NCBI GenBank assembly: GCA_030632885.1
Contig: DAOVTW010000023.1
Span: forward strand, 1 to 48,903
Origin: JAIOSM01 sp023143455
GTDB lineage: Bacteria; Desulfobacterota; Desulfobacteria; Desulfobacterales; Desulfobacteraceae
DNA: 48,903 nucleotides
Direction of reading: 5' to 3'
In this document: positions 8,096-16,542 of the stretch, one piece after another
How positions within the stretch are numbered: position 1 is the first letter of the stretch
Layout: every line of letters begins with the position of its first letter
Position numbers and translations under genes: made by a program
The notes under the pieces: generated by a model
Told to the model about the DNA's origin: nothing
Database searches by the model: none
Seen by the model: only the letters and a program-made list of their open reading frames with translations

Positions 8096-8950
8096 ATGTT
8101 TGATAAAAACAGAAAATTTGCAGGAGATTTTAAGGGCGATACATCCTTTGCCCTAGGAAGACAGTTGACCATTGAGTATTATAACTGTGCTGCAAATATT
8201 CTGCTAAATAAAGATATTGTTGAAAAAGCATTGTTGAAAGCTGCCAATGACAGTGGAGCAACAATTATCAGCTCGTCATTTCATGATTTTCAACCCCAGG
8301 GAGTCAGTGGCGTTGTAATTATTGCCGAGTCGCATTTCACTGTGCACGCGTGGCCGGAGCATGATTATGCTGCAGTGGATATATTTACCTGTGGAGACAG
8401 CATAGATTTGGAAGTTGCTATCAATTCCATGAAAGATTCATTTCAATCTGAGAACGTTGTTATTTCTTCTGATCAAAACAGAGGGATTATTCCCAAGTCA
8501 TTTGAAGAGAAAAAGGAAGGGGAAAACAGGACTATTAAAGGCCTTCTTAATAATCCAAGGATCAATCCAATATCCTGGGGAAAAGAGTATGAAAAGAAAA
8601 ATCCCTGGGGAGTTCTAACCTCAGTAGATATTGCTGGGTGCTCACCAGATATTATAAGAGATGCAAAAAGAATAGAACAATTTGTACAGCAGCTTTGTGA
8701 TTTGATTGGTATGAAACGGTTTGGTGAATGTAATATTGTTCATTTTGGAGAAGATAAAAAAGTTGAGGGGTTCAGTATGACCCAACTTATTGAAACTTCA
8801 CTGATTTCAGGTCATTTTGCCAATGCATCAAACAGAGTATATCTTGACATCTTTAGTTGTAAATTTTATGAACCCCGTGAAGTTGCAGAGTTTGCAACAG
8901 CTTTTTTCAAGGGAGACAATTATAAAATGCAGATCGCTTTAAGACAATAA
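8096..8950 (+). CDS. speD: S-adenosylmethionine decarboxylase with duplicated domain
   Basis: AdoMet decarboxylase makes the aminopropyl donor for spermidine and uses a pyruvoyl group from self-cleavage. The N-terminal half (about 1-125) is a bacterial SpeD domain. Cleavage would fall between E78 and S79 in the AESHFTVHAWPEH motif; H84 and C99 are also present. The C-terminal half (about 160-284) is a diverged second copy in which Ser and His align with S79 and H84 at the same distance from the DIFxC motif. There Glu-Ser is replaced by Thr-Ser, so its processing is doubtful. Total length of 284 residues is about twice the short SpeD class. speE follows. Confidence 0.88.
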   Translation: MFDKNRKFAGDFKGDTSFALGRQLTIEYYNCAANILLNKDIVEKALLKAANDSGATIISSSFHDFQPQGVSGVVIIAESHFTVHAWPEHDYAAVDIFTCGDSIDLEVAINSMKDSFQSENVVISSDQNRGIIPKSFEEKKEGENRTIKGLLNNPRINPISWGKEYEKKNPWGVLTSVDIAGCSPDIIRDAKRIEQFVQQLCDLIGMKRFGECNIVHFGEDKKVEGFSMTQLIETSLISGHFANASNRVYLDIFSCKFYEPREVAEFATAFFKGDNYKMQIALRQ

Positions 8951-8979
8951 TTTTTCCTAAGCTGTTGAATCGGATAAAG

Positions 8980-9846
8980 ATGGAAAATTATAATAAAATA
9001 GTTGATGGCTGGTTTTCAGAAATATGTCCTATGTGGCCTGGTGTAGCGCTTTCTATTAAAATCAAAGAAGTTTTATATAGTAAGAGGAGCAAGTTCCAAC
9101 AGATTGACTTGTATCAGACAAGCAATTTTGGAAAAATGCTTGTCCTGGACGGAATTATTCAGTTAACTGAGCCTGATGAATTCGCATATCATGAGATGTT
9201 AGCCCATGTTCCAATGTTTGCACATCCCAATCCTGAAAACATTTTAGTTGTTGGCGGAGGAGATGGAGGGGTTTTAAGGGAGGTCGGGCGACATGAGTGT
9301 GTAAAACACATTGATTTTTGTGAAATTGATGAAGAGGTCATCAAGGTTGCAAAGGAGTTTTTGCCTGATATTGCCTGTGGATTTGATGATCCAAGAGTTG
9401 ATATTCATATTGGGGACGGCAATTCTTTCGTCCACGCACAAAAAAATAAGTATGATGTGGTTATTGTGGATTCCTCAGATCCTATTGGCCCAGGGGAGAA
9501 TTTATTTGAACGCCCTTTTTATGAAGGGCTGAAAGCAGCACTAAGACCAAATGGTATTATCGCCACCCAAGGCGAATCTTTTTTTCTTCATAAAGATTGT
9601 GTAATTAACCTTGTTAAGATCACAAGAGAGCTATTCCCTGTTCAGGCATATTCTTATATTCTGGTGCCAACATACCCTGGCGGTCATATCGGCGTTTGCC
9701 TTGGATCTTTAGGACCAGAGCTTAAAAAGCCTAATCGTACTATTCCTGATGATTTCCAGAATCAGTTAAAATATTATAACTCTGATATGCATAAGTCTTC
9801 TTTTGTATTGCCACAATTTACTAAAAAGATGTTTAAAGGTATTTGA
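8980..9846 (+). CDS. speE: Spermidine synthase
   Basis: This 288-residue aminopropyltransferase moves the aminopropyl group from decarboxylated AdoMet to putrescine. Visible family motifs are LDGIIQLTEPDEFAYHEML (putrescine-site region), VVGGGDGGVLREV (cofactor loop) and DSSDPIGPGE (catalytic loop). ATG 8980 is preferred to the in-frame TTG at 8965 because WFSE then falls at the usual distance from the N-terminus. Neither start has a strong ribosome site, so translation may be coupled to speD, 29 nt upstream. Confidence 0.93.
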   Translation: MENYNKIVDGWFSEICPMWPGVALSIKIKEVLYSKRSKFQQIDLYQTSNFGKMLVLDGIIQLTEPDEFAYHEMLAHVPMFAHPNPENILVVGGGDGGVLREVGRHECVKHIDFCEIDEEVIKVAKEFLPDIACGFDDPRVDIHIGDGNSFVHAQKNKYDVVIVDSSDPIGPGENLFERPFYEGLKAALRPNGIIATQGESFFLHKDCVINLVKITRELFPVQAYSYILVPTYPGGHIGVCLGSLGPELKKPNRTIPDDFQNQLKYYNSDMHKSSFVLPQFTKKMFKGI

Positions 9847-9849
9847 AAA

Positions 9850-10266
9850 ATGTCTGGAGATATCAATATTGAAATTATCGCATCTGCTTCAATGGCAGAT
9901 TTGATAGATCTTTATAAATCAGCAGGCTGGTGGGAACCTTCCTATGATCTGGACTCTGAATTTTTGAGGCATATTGTAAAAAAATCTGCTCTTTTTGTGG
10001 GTGCGTTCTCTGATAAAAAAATGATTGGAATGGGAAGAGCGCTCTCTGACATGGTAAGTGATGCATATATTCAGGATGTTGCAGTATTAGAAAAATTCAA
10101 AGGGCAGGGAATCGGGAAGAAAATCATTCGAACTTTAATAGAAAAACTAAAAGAGAATGGTGTTGACTGGATAGGTCTCATTGCCGAGCCTGGCACATCT
10201 TCTTTTTATGAAGACCTTGGGTTTGAGCAAATGAGCAATCATGTCCCTTTAAAATATAAGGATTGA
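9850..10266 (+). CDS. GNAT-family acetyltransferase
   Basis: This 138-residue GCN5-related N-acetyltransferase has the acetyl-CoA pyrophosphate loop KGQGIGKKIIRTLIE at about 80-95, preceded by the YIQDVAV strand. It ends with a FYEDLGFE segment, the usual last helix and strand. It begins 3 nt after speE and its stop overlaps the next start. Its place in the spermidine operon suggests polyamine or amine acetylation (inference), although the sequence does not specify the acceptor. Confidence 0.82.
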   Translation: MSGDINIEIIASASMADLIDLYKSAGWWEPSYDLDSEFLRHIVKKSALFVGAFSDKKMIGMGRALSDMVSDAYIQDVAVLEKFKGQGIGKKIIRTLIEKLKENGVDWIGLIAEPGTSSFYEDLGFEQMSNHVPLKYKD

Positions 10267-11162
10267 TAATTATAGAATTCCCTGAATTTAACAGATTTGA
10301 TATAAAAGACAAAAAACTTATCCGGCAATTTGCTGATAGATTCAATCCTTTATCCTGTGAGTATAATTTTTCAAACCTTTTTTGCTGGCAAGACTCTGGT
10401 AAGCTTTCTTTTACTTTATACAAAGGCAGATTATTGATTTATGATGGTATTGAGCAGAGTATGTTCATGCCTTTGGGTGAAAAGTTTTCAGTTAAAGAAC
10501 TTGTTAAGTTATCTTCTGATATGAAAAACATTGGAATGAAATCTGATTTTAGTCTTGTTACAGAAGAATATATTAAAGAGTTCCCTGAAATTGAAAATTC
10601 CTACATCATTAAAAAAAAGCAGGATTATGCAGAGTACATCTACAATGTTGACAGCCTGTGTGACTTAAAAGGGAAAAAGCTTTCAAAAAAAAGAAATCTG
10701 ATATCACAGTTCAAGCGATCATACCCTGACTTTGAAATACATTTGTTAAAAAATGAACTAAAAAAAGAATCTTTATGGCTTGCAGAAAAACTTTTGAGCC
10801 AACAAAAGAAACAAACAAATACAATTAATCAAGAGCTTGAAGCCCTTAAAGTATCACTTGATTGTTTTGAAGAAATAGGTTTTGAAGGGCTTGTAGTAGT
10901 AGTCGATGGTAAAGTTATTGCGTTTTCTGTTTTTAGTCAATTTAAAGATTTAGTTTATGATATTCATTTTGAGAAGGCTGATATAAATTTTAAAGGTGCA
11001 GCTCAGGTTATTAATCAGGAAACTGCAAAATATTTAAAAGGCAAGTGTCAGTATTTAAATAAAGAGCAGGATCTTGGGATTAAGGGCTTAAGGCAGGCTA
11101 AGATGTCTTATGAACCTGAGATTATGTTTGTGCCTTATGGGCTTACGTTTTGTGATCGCTGA
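10263..11162 (+). CDS. DUF2156 (phosphatidylglycerol lysyltransferase C-terminal-like) protein
   Basis: This 299-residue protein matches the DUF2156 pattern: EYNFSNLFCW near the N-terminus, a SKKRNLISQFKRSYPD segment around 140-155, and a second GNAT-like half ending in LNKEQDLGIKGLRQAKMSYEPE. The family is related to the aminoacyl-transferase domain of MprF, but there are no membrane segments here, so lipid lysylation is not implied. The only plausible start is TTG 10263, overlapping the TGA of the GNAT gene (TTGA), which suggests translational coupling. With the GNAT gene it forms a transferase pair at the end of the spermidine operon. Confidence 0.75.
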   Translation: MIIIEFPEFNRFDIKDKKLIRQFADRFNPLSCEYNFSNLFCWQDSGKLSFTLYKGRLLIYDGIEQSMFMPLGEKFSVKELVKLSSDMKNIGMKSDFSLVTEEYIKEFPEIENSYIIKKKQDYAEYIYNVDSLCDLKGKKLSKKRNLISQFKRSYPDFEIHLLKNELKKESLWLAEKLLSQQKKQTNTINQELEALKVSLDCFEEIGFEGLVVVVDGKVIAFSVFSQFKDLVYDIHFEKADINFKGAAQVINQETAKYLKGKCQYLNKEQDLGIKGLRQAKMSYEPEIMFVPYGLTFCDR

Positions 11163-11265
11163 GGTCAGGAAATCTTTAAGTAGTGATTTAAACAATTTTA
11201 CTGATAAATATAAATCTGTTATAAATAGATTATATCAATTAGTAAATGTTAAAGGATATAATAAA

Positions 11266-11454
11266 ATGGAAAATGAAGGTATAAAACAAGAAGCATATCG
11301 CATATTAGATCAACTGCCGGACATGGCCACATGGGATGATCTTATGCATCAGATCTATGTTCGCCAAACCATTGAAGCAGGTATAAAAGACAGTGATAAT
11401 GGCCGTACAATGGATGTTAAAGAGGTCCGCAAGAAATTTGGTCTTGCAGAATGA
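11266..11454 (+). CDS. Antitoxin of a ParE-type toxin-antitoxin pair
   Basis: This 62-residue acidic protein starts at ATG 11266 with AAAGGA upstream; the longer open frame to 11110 overlaps the previous gene and is not used. It reads as a short helical antitoxin (YRILDQLPDMATWDDLMHQIYVRQ, then a DNG-MDVKEVRKKFGL tail) of a type commonly found before ParE/RelE toxins. Its stop overlaps the toxin start by 4 bp (ATGA). The N-terminal part is presumably DNA-binding and the C-terminal tail toxin-binding (family knowledge). Confidence 0.8.
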   Translation: MENEGIKQEAYRILDQLPDMATWDDLMHQIYVRQTIEAGIKDSDNGRTMDVKEVRKKFGLAE

Positions 11455-11732
11455 GAGTTCACTGGACTGAGAACGCCATTGATCATCTTGCCAACATCTA
11501 CGGATATATAGCCCATAACTCTTCAACATATGCAAGACGCATGGTAGACAAGATCACCCAGCGTTCAGAACAAATAGCCGAACATGCCTTATCTGGCAGG
11601 AAAGTACCAGAGTATGACGCTGAAGACATCAGAGAGCTTATAGAAAAACCCTACCGGATTATTTACAGGATCAAACCGGATCAGATTGATGTCATTGCTG
11701 TGATACATAGTGCCAGACTGTTACACAAGTAA
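11451..11732 (+). CDS. ParE/RelE-superfamily toxin
   Basis: This 93-residue basic protein has the ParE pattern: WTENAIDHLANIYGYIA at the N-terminus, GRKVPEYDAEDIRELIEKPYRIIYRI in the middle, and IHSARLL at the C-terminus. ParE toxins poison gyrase, while close RelE relatives cut mRNA; the sequence alone does not decide between them. It is translationally coupled to its antitoxin. Both genes are intact, so the pair is probably functional. Confidence 0.85.
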   Translation: MRVHWTENAIDHLANIYGYIAHNSSTYARRMVDKITQRSEQIAEHALSGRKVPEYDAEDIRELIEKPYRIIYRIKPDQIDVIAVIHSARLLHK

Positions 11733-11742
11733 CAACAATCTA

Positions 11743-11998
11743 CTATCTAATGATTGATATAATAGCAATACAGATTGCATTGTTTAGTAAATGTGGGACA
11801 ATTGCAGAAATACAAGATTTGGTACTCAAAAATGCAAATCCGCTTAATAAACCAACGATAAAAGCGTTTATTAGATCACCAAAACCAATAGAGTTAAGCA
11901 CACAATGAGATAACAGCTAACGCCAGAATATAAATACCTCCAGCCACGAGAAGAATTGAAAAAAAATAAAATAGAAGAATGATTTTTTGATCTGCCAT
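11743..11998 (-). pseudogene. CPBP-like membrane protein remnant
   Basis: On the minus strand an ATG at 11998 opens 34 hydrophobic residues ending at a TAA near 11900. After a one-base frame change the reading continues as GFGDLINAFIVGLLSGFAF ... VPHLLNNA to the TAG at 11743. The last part resembles motif 3 (HxxxN) of CPBP/CAAX-type intramembrane proteases. Motifs 1 and 2 are absent. This looks like a truncated, frameshifted copy, and the identification is tentative. Otherwise the 11733-12109 gap holds only the leader of the XRE gene. Confidence 0.4.
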
Positions 11999-12109
11999 CA
12001 ACTGCGACCCGCCAAAGTCATTAGGCTGATGGCTTTTTTCTTCACTTTCACAAAAAAATCATGTCAAGCAAAAAACGTTATTTTTTAAAATCCGTGTTAT
12101 AAAGAGGGT

Positions 12110-12457
12110 ATGAATAAAATTAAAGAAATAAAAAGTTTTGGTAAAAGACTGGCAATGCTGAGAAAAGAAAGAGGCATGACTCAGCAGCAGTTAGCGGATA
12201 AGATAGATGTAACGAGGCGTGTGATTGCTTATTATGAAGTGGAGTCAGACAATCCGCCAGGCAATATTATTATGCTCTTATCAAAAGCATTAAATATATC
12301 GGCAGATGAGCTTTTAGGGCTTACTCCAGTTGATACTAATGACAAACCAAACCTGAGGATTACACAACGAATAAAAAAAATAGAAGGGTTGTCACCCTCA
12401 CAACAAAAAGCTTTTTTAAAAACCATTGATATTTTTCTTAAAGGAGCTCAAGTTTAA
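12110..12457 (+). CDS. XRE-family transcriptional regulator
   Basis: This 115-residue protein has an N-terminal Cro/C1-type helix-turn-helix at about 10-65 (KRLAMLRKERGMTQQQLADK, then NISADELLGL). A short C-terminal helix (IKKIEGLSPSQQKAFLKTID) probably dimerises. It is monocistronic with AGAGGGT before the ATG. It lies among toxin-antitoxin genes and remnants, so it may be the surviving regulator or antitoxin of a lost module (inference). No ligand domain is present. Confidence 0.82.
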   Translation: MNKIKEIKSFGKRLAMLRKERGMTQQQLADKIDVTRRVIAYYEVESDNPPGNIIMLLSKALNISADELLGLTPVDTNDKPNLRITQRIKKIEGLSPSQQKAFLKTIDIFLKGAQV

Positions 12458-12537
12458 TTTGAGAAGGATTTTTGACAAGAATTTAGTATCGTGTTTCTCT
12501 AATTTAAAATAATTTAAACTAACTAACGAGGTGATTT

Positions 12538-12801
12538 ATGGAAAAAATTATAAATATTCACATTGAGAAGTTACCGGAAGGAGTTTATCTGGCTTTCAAT
12601 ACAGGGAGATAGTGAAACGGTTGAGAAAACATGGTTTTGCATTTGATCGCCAGGCTGCTGGCAGTCATGAGATTTGGTACAATAAGCAGCGATATTTATA
12701 CTACCATCCAAAATTATCCCGGTGACATGCCTGAAGGAACATTAAGGGCTATTTTAAAACAATCTGGCATTGTTCCTGAAGACTTCTTTCGCAAAAAATA
12801 A
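12538..12801 (+). pseudogene. Broken hicB-hicA toxin-antitoxin locus
   Basis: ATG 12538 with a GAGGTG site opens a HicB-like N-terminus (INIHIEKLPEGVYLAF) that stops at TAG 12610. From about 12602 another frame gives a HicA toxin core (EIVKRLRKHGFAFDRQAAGSHE) to a TGA at 12724. A third frame gives its end (YPGDMPEGTLRAILKQSGI) to TAA 12799-12801. The antitoxin has lost most of its length by a deletion that joined it to hicA, and hicA itself carries a frameshift around 12695-12705. Both genes should be inactive. Confidence 0.78.
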
Positions 12802-13224
12802 GGTTGGTCTTTTTCTGAGGATGATTTTTGCTTGTTTTATTTTTTTTGATAAAAATCACTTTGTTGATTAATTGTTATTTCTGTTTTTTGTCCTTGAGCA
12901 TCTGTTACATAAACATGAAAGGTCTTGCTTATTACTATGCTCTGGGTCTTTTGTATGATTGTTCTGGCTCGGTTTTTAGACTGTTTAGAGTCTTTGATGC
13001 CAGAAATTCACAATTAAGGCAACTGATATTTTATCTTGGTCATTAAAAAGTAAAAAAATCAACATTCCTACTAATCCTAATTCAGCAGATGCAAAATCTC
13101 GCCAGTGATTAGAATCCTTAAGCAATATTTATTCTTATAAAGCTTTGATGGGCTTTTTCAAGCGCATTTTTTAAGTTTTAAAATTTAAAACTTAAACGGA
13201 AAAATTCTTTGGAGCTTTATTTTT
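12802..13224. other. Intergenic region with a 46-codon hydrophobic remnant
   Basis: No complete gene is seen. On the minus strand a frame from about 13128 to the TAA at 12985 encodes a 46-residue piece with one strongly hydrophobic segment (ASAELGLVGMLIFLLF). It looks like part of a membrane protein but has no credible start. The plus-strand frame at 12828-13046 looks like its shadow. A perfect palindrome follows at 13171. Confidence 0.3.
13171..13195. repeat. Perfect AT-rich palindrome, 12-bp arms
   Basis: TTAAGTTTTAAA (13171-13182) and its exact reverse complement (13184-13195) flank a single A. It lies 30 bp downstream of the minus-strand hdrB-like gene. It may end that operon or be an operator; there is no GC core as in a classical intrinsic terminator. 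Confidence 0.5.
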
Positions 13225-14115
13225 TTAAGAGGTTATTAACCCTCTTTTTTTTAACATGGGCACAGGATCAACAATATGGCGTGGAAACCATTTTTTTTGA
13301 TCCTTTACATCCAGTGCCATTGAAAGCAGTTCTGAAAAATGAAGGGTTGGAATCGGATTTTTAATGGTGCAACGGATTTCAAGGTTTAGGTGACACATGG
13401 AACAGGCAGTTACCAAGCATTCTGCTCCGGCTTCCATAGCTCTGGAAACGATTTCATTTACAACGGTTTGAGCAATTTGAGGTTTGGCAGCTGATAGATA
13501 TGTGCCACAACAGCGCATTCCATATCCATAAGGGGCAATCTCTGCACCAAGTTTTGAAAGGGTTTTTTCCATTATTCCGTAGTAGCTTTTTTCATCTTTT
13601 AAGTCTGGTGGCATGGATAGCATGCAACCATAATAAACTGCTACTTTTAAGTTTTTTAATTTCCCCCGGGGATTCTCAATATAGTCTTCTAATCGGATAC
13701 GGCTAAAAATTTCAAAAAAGTGAATAATCTCTAGTTCCTCGTCAAAGGGCTGACCCCATCTATTTTCATATTCCTGCTTTAGTGCCTCATCACCTTTAAT
13801 TTTTAAATACATGGATTTCATTCTAAGAAGACAGCTTGGGCAGGCTATCAATAATGGGACTCCCTTTGGTACAAGAGAGATATTTCTCATGGGAAGGTTT
13901 TCTGCAATGCTATGATTTATGCTGTGAGCAGATGATGACCCGCAACAATTCCAGTCTTCAAGTTCTTTAAGCTCGATATTCACTCGATCACAAAATTTCA
14001 TTAAGGACATGGTGTTTTCATGCCCAGATGCTTTTAAAGAACATCCTGGAAAGAAAGAATACTTTAGTTTTGGTGGCTTATAATAGATTTCACCTGTCTT
14101 TGAAGATTTTTTCAA
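13225..14115 (-). CDS. hdrB: HdrB-like subunit with two CCG domains
   Basis: This 296-residue protein has two full cysteine-rich CCG domains. The first is FFPGCSLKASG, NCCGSSS and CPSC (about 18-105); the second is YYGCMLSMP, RCCGTYL and CSMCHL (about 162-245). In heterodisulfide reductase, HdrB carries the non-cubane [4Fe-4S] clusters at which CoM-S-S-CoB is reduced. Sulfate reducers use HdrB homologues for other, mostly unknown thiol/disulfide couples. It overlaps the hdrC-like gene by 26 bp and closes an operon begun by nifU and nifS, so its role may connect to sulfur trafficking or cluster assembly (inference). Confidence 0.85.
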   Translation of the reverse strand: MKKSSKTGEIYYKPPKLKYSFFPGCSLKASGHENTMSLMKFCDRVNIELKELEDWNCCGSSSAHSINHSIAENLPMRNISLVPKGVPLLIACPSCLLRMKSMYLKIKGDEALKQEYENRWGQPFDEELEIIHFFEIFSRIRLEDYIENPRGKLKNLKVAVYYGCMLSMPPDLKDEKSYYGIMEKTLSKLGAEIAPYGYGMRCCGTYLSAAKPQIAQTVVNEIVSRAMEAGAECLVTACSMCHLNLEIRCTIKNPIPTLHFSELLSMALDVKDQKKWFPRHIVDPVPMLKKRGLITS

Positions 14116-14626
14116 TGGCTTTTTTATCCTTAACCTTTGATGGCGTTAAATCTAGTTTTCGTTTTTTCAACATATTAAGACCCATCCCCATATCACTGAG
14201 AAGATCTAACTTTTTTAGTTTATAACGCATCATGATTTCAAGTTTATGGGTTCTGCCATACTTTTTTACTGTATTTAAAACCTCTGTATGAAAGCTTAAG
14301 ATATCAGGTTCTGCAATTTTGATTCCTTTTTCAATGGCCTTATGCCGAAGACCATCCATGATAGCTGGTATATCAATTGCCATGGGGCAACAACTGCTGC
14401 AGGTATTGCACCCTACGCAAACCCAGATTGTGGAACTTTTTAAAGCGGTTTCTTCCTGGCCGAATTGGATAAGACGAATAATTTTATTTGGGGCGTAATC
14501 CATGCCTTCTAAAAAAGGGCAGGCATTTGTACAGGTTCTACAATGAAAGCACGCACTAAAATTAATTCCAGAGAGTGCCTTTATTTCATCGGCTAAATCA
14601 TCTTGGTTTTGACCAAGTTTTATCAT
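14090..14626 (-). CDS. hdrC: HdrC-like 4Fe-4S subunit
   Basis: This 178-residue protein has two ferredoxin-type cluster motifs: CFHCRTCTNACPF (about 32-44) and CVGCNTCSSCCPM (about 80-92). That is the HdrC pattern of an electron relay from HdrA to HdrB. A helical C-terminal part follows. Its ATG overlaps the nifS stop (ATGA) and its end overlaps hdrB, so all are translated as one unit. No HdrA partner lies in this operon; the nearest hdrA is at 39.5 kb. Confidence 0.85.
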   Translation of the reverse strand: MIKLGQNQDDLADEIKALSGINFSACFHCRTCTNACPFLEGMDYAPNKIIRLIQFGQEETALKSSTIWVCVGCNTCSSCCPMAIDIPAIMDGLRHKAIEKGIKIAEPDILSFHTEVLNTVKKYGRTHKLEIMMRYKLKKLDLLSDMGMGLNMLKKRKLDLTPSKVKDKKAIEKIFKDR

Positions 14627-15795
14627 ACAACCTTTCCGTCTTTCCAGAAGGGAGACATGTCTCTCAGCTTTTGAATTGTTGGAACCATTGCAGAGACTAT
14701 ATGGTCCATTTCCTGTTTTGTATTATAATGAGAGAGGGAAAATCGAATGGAGCCATGGGCTGACTTAAAAGGTATTTTCATTGCCATAAGTACATGGGAT
14801 GGCTCTAAAGATCCTGATGTACATGCAGAACCTGAAGAAGCACAGATCCCTTCGCGATCCAGCATTAAAAGGATGGATTCCCCTTCCACTGCATCAAATC
14901 CGATTGATACGGTATTTGGAAGTCTTTGCTCAAGGTCACCATTAACAGAGGATGAAGGAATTTTCTCAAGAAGCTGATTTTGAAGATAGTCCCTCAATTC
15001 CCTGACTATTGTATTCATTATTGGAAGGTTTTCTTTGGCAAGTTCACATGCCTTTCCAAGCCCAATAATAGATACACTGTTTTCAGTCCCACCGCGTCGC
15101 CCATTTTCCTGATGCCCACCAATTAGAAAGGGTGAAAATTTGACCCCTTTTTTTACGTAAAGTACTCCAACTCCCTTTGGGGCATGTATTTTATGTCCGG
15201 AAAGAGACAACATATCCACACCGGTTTTTTTAACATCGATTTCAACTTTTCCTGTTGCCTGAACCGCATCAGTATGGAACAGAATGTTTTTTTCCTGGGC
15301 TTTTTTTGCAATTTCTTCAATGGGAAACAAGACACCTGTTTCATTGTTAGCCCACATCAATGAGATTATGGCTGTGTCATCGGACATGCTCTTGTATAGT
15401 AAATCAAGGTCTAAAAGTCCCTTTGTGTCAACCCGAATAAATGTAACTTCATAGCCTTTGTCTTTTTGAAGATGCTGATAGAAGTTTTTAATGCCAGGAT
15501 GTTCGACATTGGAAGTGATAATATGTTTTTTATTGGGATAAGCTTTTATGGCAGAGTCAATAGCTGTGTTATCACTCTCTGTTCCACAGCTTGTAAAGAT
15601 AATTTCTTCAGGGTCAGCATTGATAAGATCAGCTACCCGTGCCCGTGCCTGTTTTATTTTTTTGTTTACAGTATCTCCAAAAGTATGCATGGAAGAGGGG
15701 TTTCCATATAGTTCTCCAAAATATGGAAGCATTTCTTCTATAACTTCATCGGCAACTTTTGTTGTAGCGTTATTATCTGTGTATACAACATTCAT
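14623..15795 (-). CDS. nifS: Cysteine desulfurase NifS-type
   Basis: This 390-residue PLP enzyme removes sulfur from cysteine and passes it as a persulfide to the scaffold. The PLP-binding lysine is K202 in SGHKIHAPKG, and the mobile-loop catalytic cysteine is C325 in SSGSACTSGS. This loop and the length fit the group I NifS/IscS class. nifU lies 8 nt upstream and hdrC overlaps downstream, so all four share a promoter. Confidence 0.94.
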   Translation of the reverse strand: MNVVYTDNNATTKVADEVIEEMLPYFGELYGNPSSMHTFGDTVNKKIKQARARVADLINADPEEIIFTSCGTESDNTAIDSAIKAYPNKKHIITSNVEHPGIKNFYQHLQKDKGYEVTFIRVDTKGLLDLDLLYKSMSDDTAIISLMWANNETGVLFPIEEIAKKAQEKNILFHTDAVQATGKVEIDVKKTGVDMLSLSGHKIHAPKGVGVLYVKKGVKFSPFLIGGHQENGRRGGTENSVSIIGLGKACELAKENLPIMNTIVRELRDYLQNQLLEKIPSSSVNGDLEQRLPNTVSIGFDAVEGESILLMLDREGICASSGSACTSGSLEPSHVLMAMKIPFKSAHGSIRFSLSHYNTKQEMDHIVSAMVPTIQKLRDMSPFWKDGKVV

Positions 15796-15803
15796 TGTTT
15801 AGA

Positions 15804-16367
15804 TTATCCTTTGGTTTTAACAGATTCAATCAATTCTTCAATTCTTTCAAGGCAGTTACCACAACCGCCACCGGCTTTCAAAAAGTCTGTTACATCATCA
15901 GTGGTTTCAAGTTTATTTGTCTTAACAGCATCTATTATTTCAAGATCAGTTACTTCAAAGCATTCACAGACAATCTCTCCTGGTTTTTGCAGAATCTGGA
16001 TACCTCGATAGTCTGCAATTGCTTTTTTTAAAGCAGATTGCCCCATGACAGAACAATGCATTTTTGCTTTTGGAAGCCCTCCAAGATAATCAGAAATATC
16101 TTCATTAGTTAGTTTTGCGGCATCAGTAAGGGTCATTCCTTTAAGTATTTCAGTCAGGGCAGAAGAAGATGCTACGGCAGATGCGCAGCCAAATGTCATA
16201 AAAGAAGCATCAACAATTCTTTCGTTCTCATTGATTTTTAAAAATATCTTTAATGCGTCACCGCAGTTTAAAGAACCTGCTTCTCCGATGGCATTGGCAC
16301 CTTCAAGTTCACCCACATTTCTTGGATTCAAAAAATGATCTTTTACAGCATCAGTATATTCCCACAT
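15804..16367 (-). CDS. nifU: NifU-type Fe-S scaffold (IscU plus BFD-like domain)
   Basis: This 187-residue scaffold has an N-terminal IscU domain with ligand cysteines C35, C61 and C105. A C-terminal BFD-like [2Fe-2S] domain has C134xC136 and C169xxC172. The third Nfu domain of full-length NifU is absent, as in many anaerobes. It is the first gene of the minus-strand operon nifU-nifS-hdrC-hdrB. A strong promoter with an operator-like sequence lies about 55-75 bp upstream. Confidence 0.93.
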   Translation of the reverse strand: MWEYTDAVKDHFLNPRNVGELEGANAIGEAGSLNCGDALKIFLKINENERIVDASFMTFGCASAVASSSALTEILKGMTLTDAAKLTNEDISDYLGGLPKAKMHCSVMGQSALKKAIADYRGIQILQKPGEIVCECFEVTDLEIIDAVKTNKLETTDDVTDFLKAGGGCGNCLERIEELIESVKTKG

Positions 16368-16419
16368 CTATATATTCTCCTATTATTATTTCTTTTATTT
16401 ATTAACTTAATCTAAGATA

Positions 16420-16441
16420 CTACAAAGTGGTAGAATGTCAA
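16420..16441 (-). promoter_or_regulatory. nifU promoter with operator between -35 and -10
   Basis: On the minus strand TTGACA (16441-16436) is followed by the dyad CTACCACTTTGTAG (16433-16420) and then TATCTT as a likely -10 after 16 nt. The dyad occupies the spacer, so a bound protein would block RNA polymerase. The same arrangement precedes metY at 21119-21143. Rrf2-family repressors such as IscR or CymR are the obvious candidates (inference). Confidence 0.65.
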
Positions 16442-16542
16442 TAATTGCGGAATCATTTTTTTAATCTTTAAGCTGATTGATAAAAATAGTAACACAAAGC
16501 TTAATATGGCTCAAGAGTTATTGGGTTCTGGATGTTTGGATT

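Noticed and set aside
12828..13046. 72-codon hydrophobic plus-strand frame
   Set aside because: Lacks a ribosome site and lies opposite a more protein-like minus-strand remnant.
13221..13250. Hairpin AAGAGG/CCTCTT at the end of the hdrB-like gene as its terminator
   Set aside because: The T run lies on the wrong side for a minus-strand transcript and the stem overlaps the coding end.
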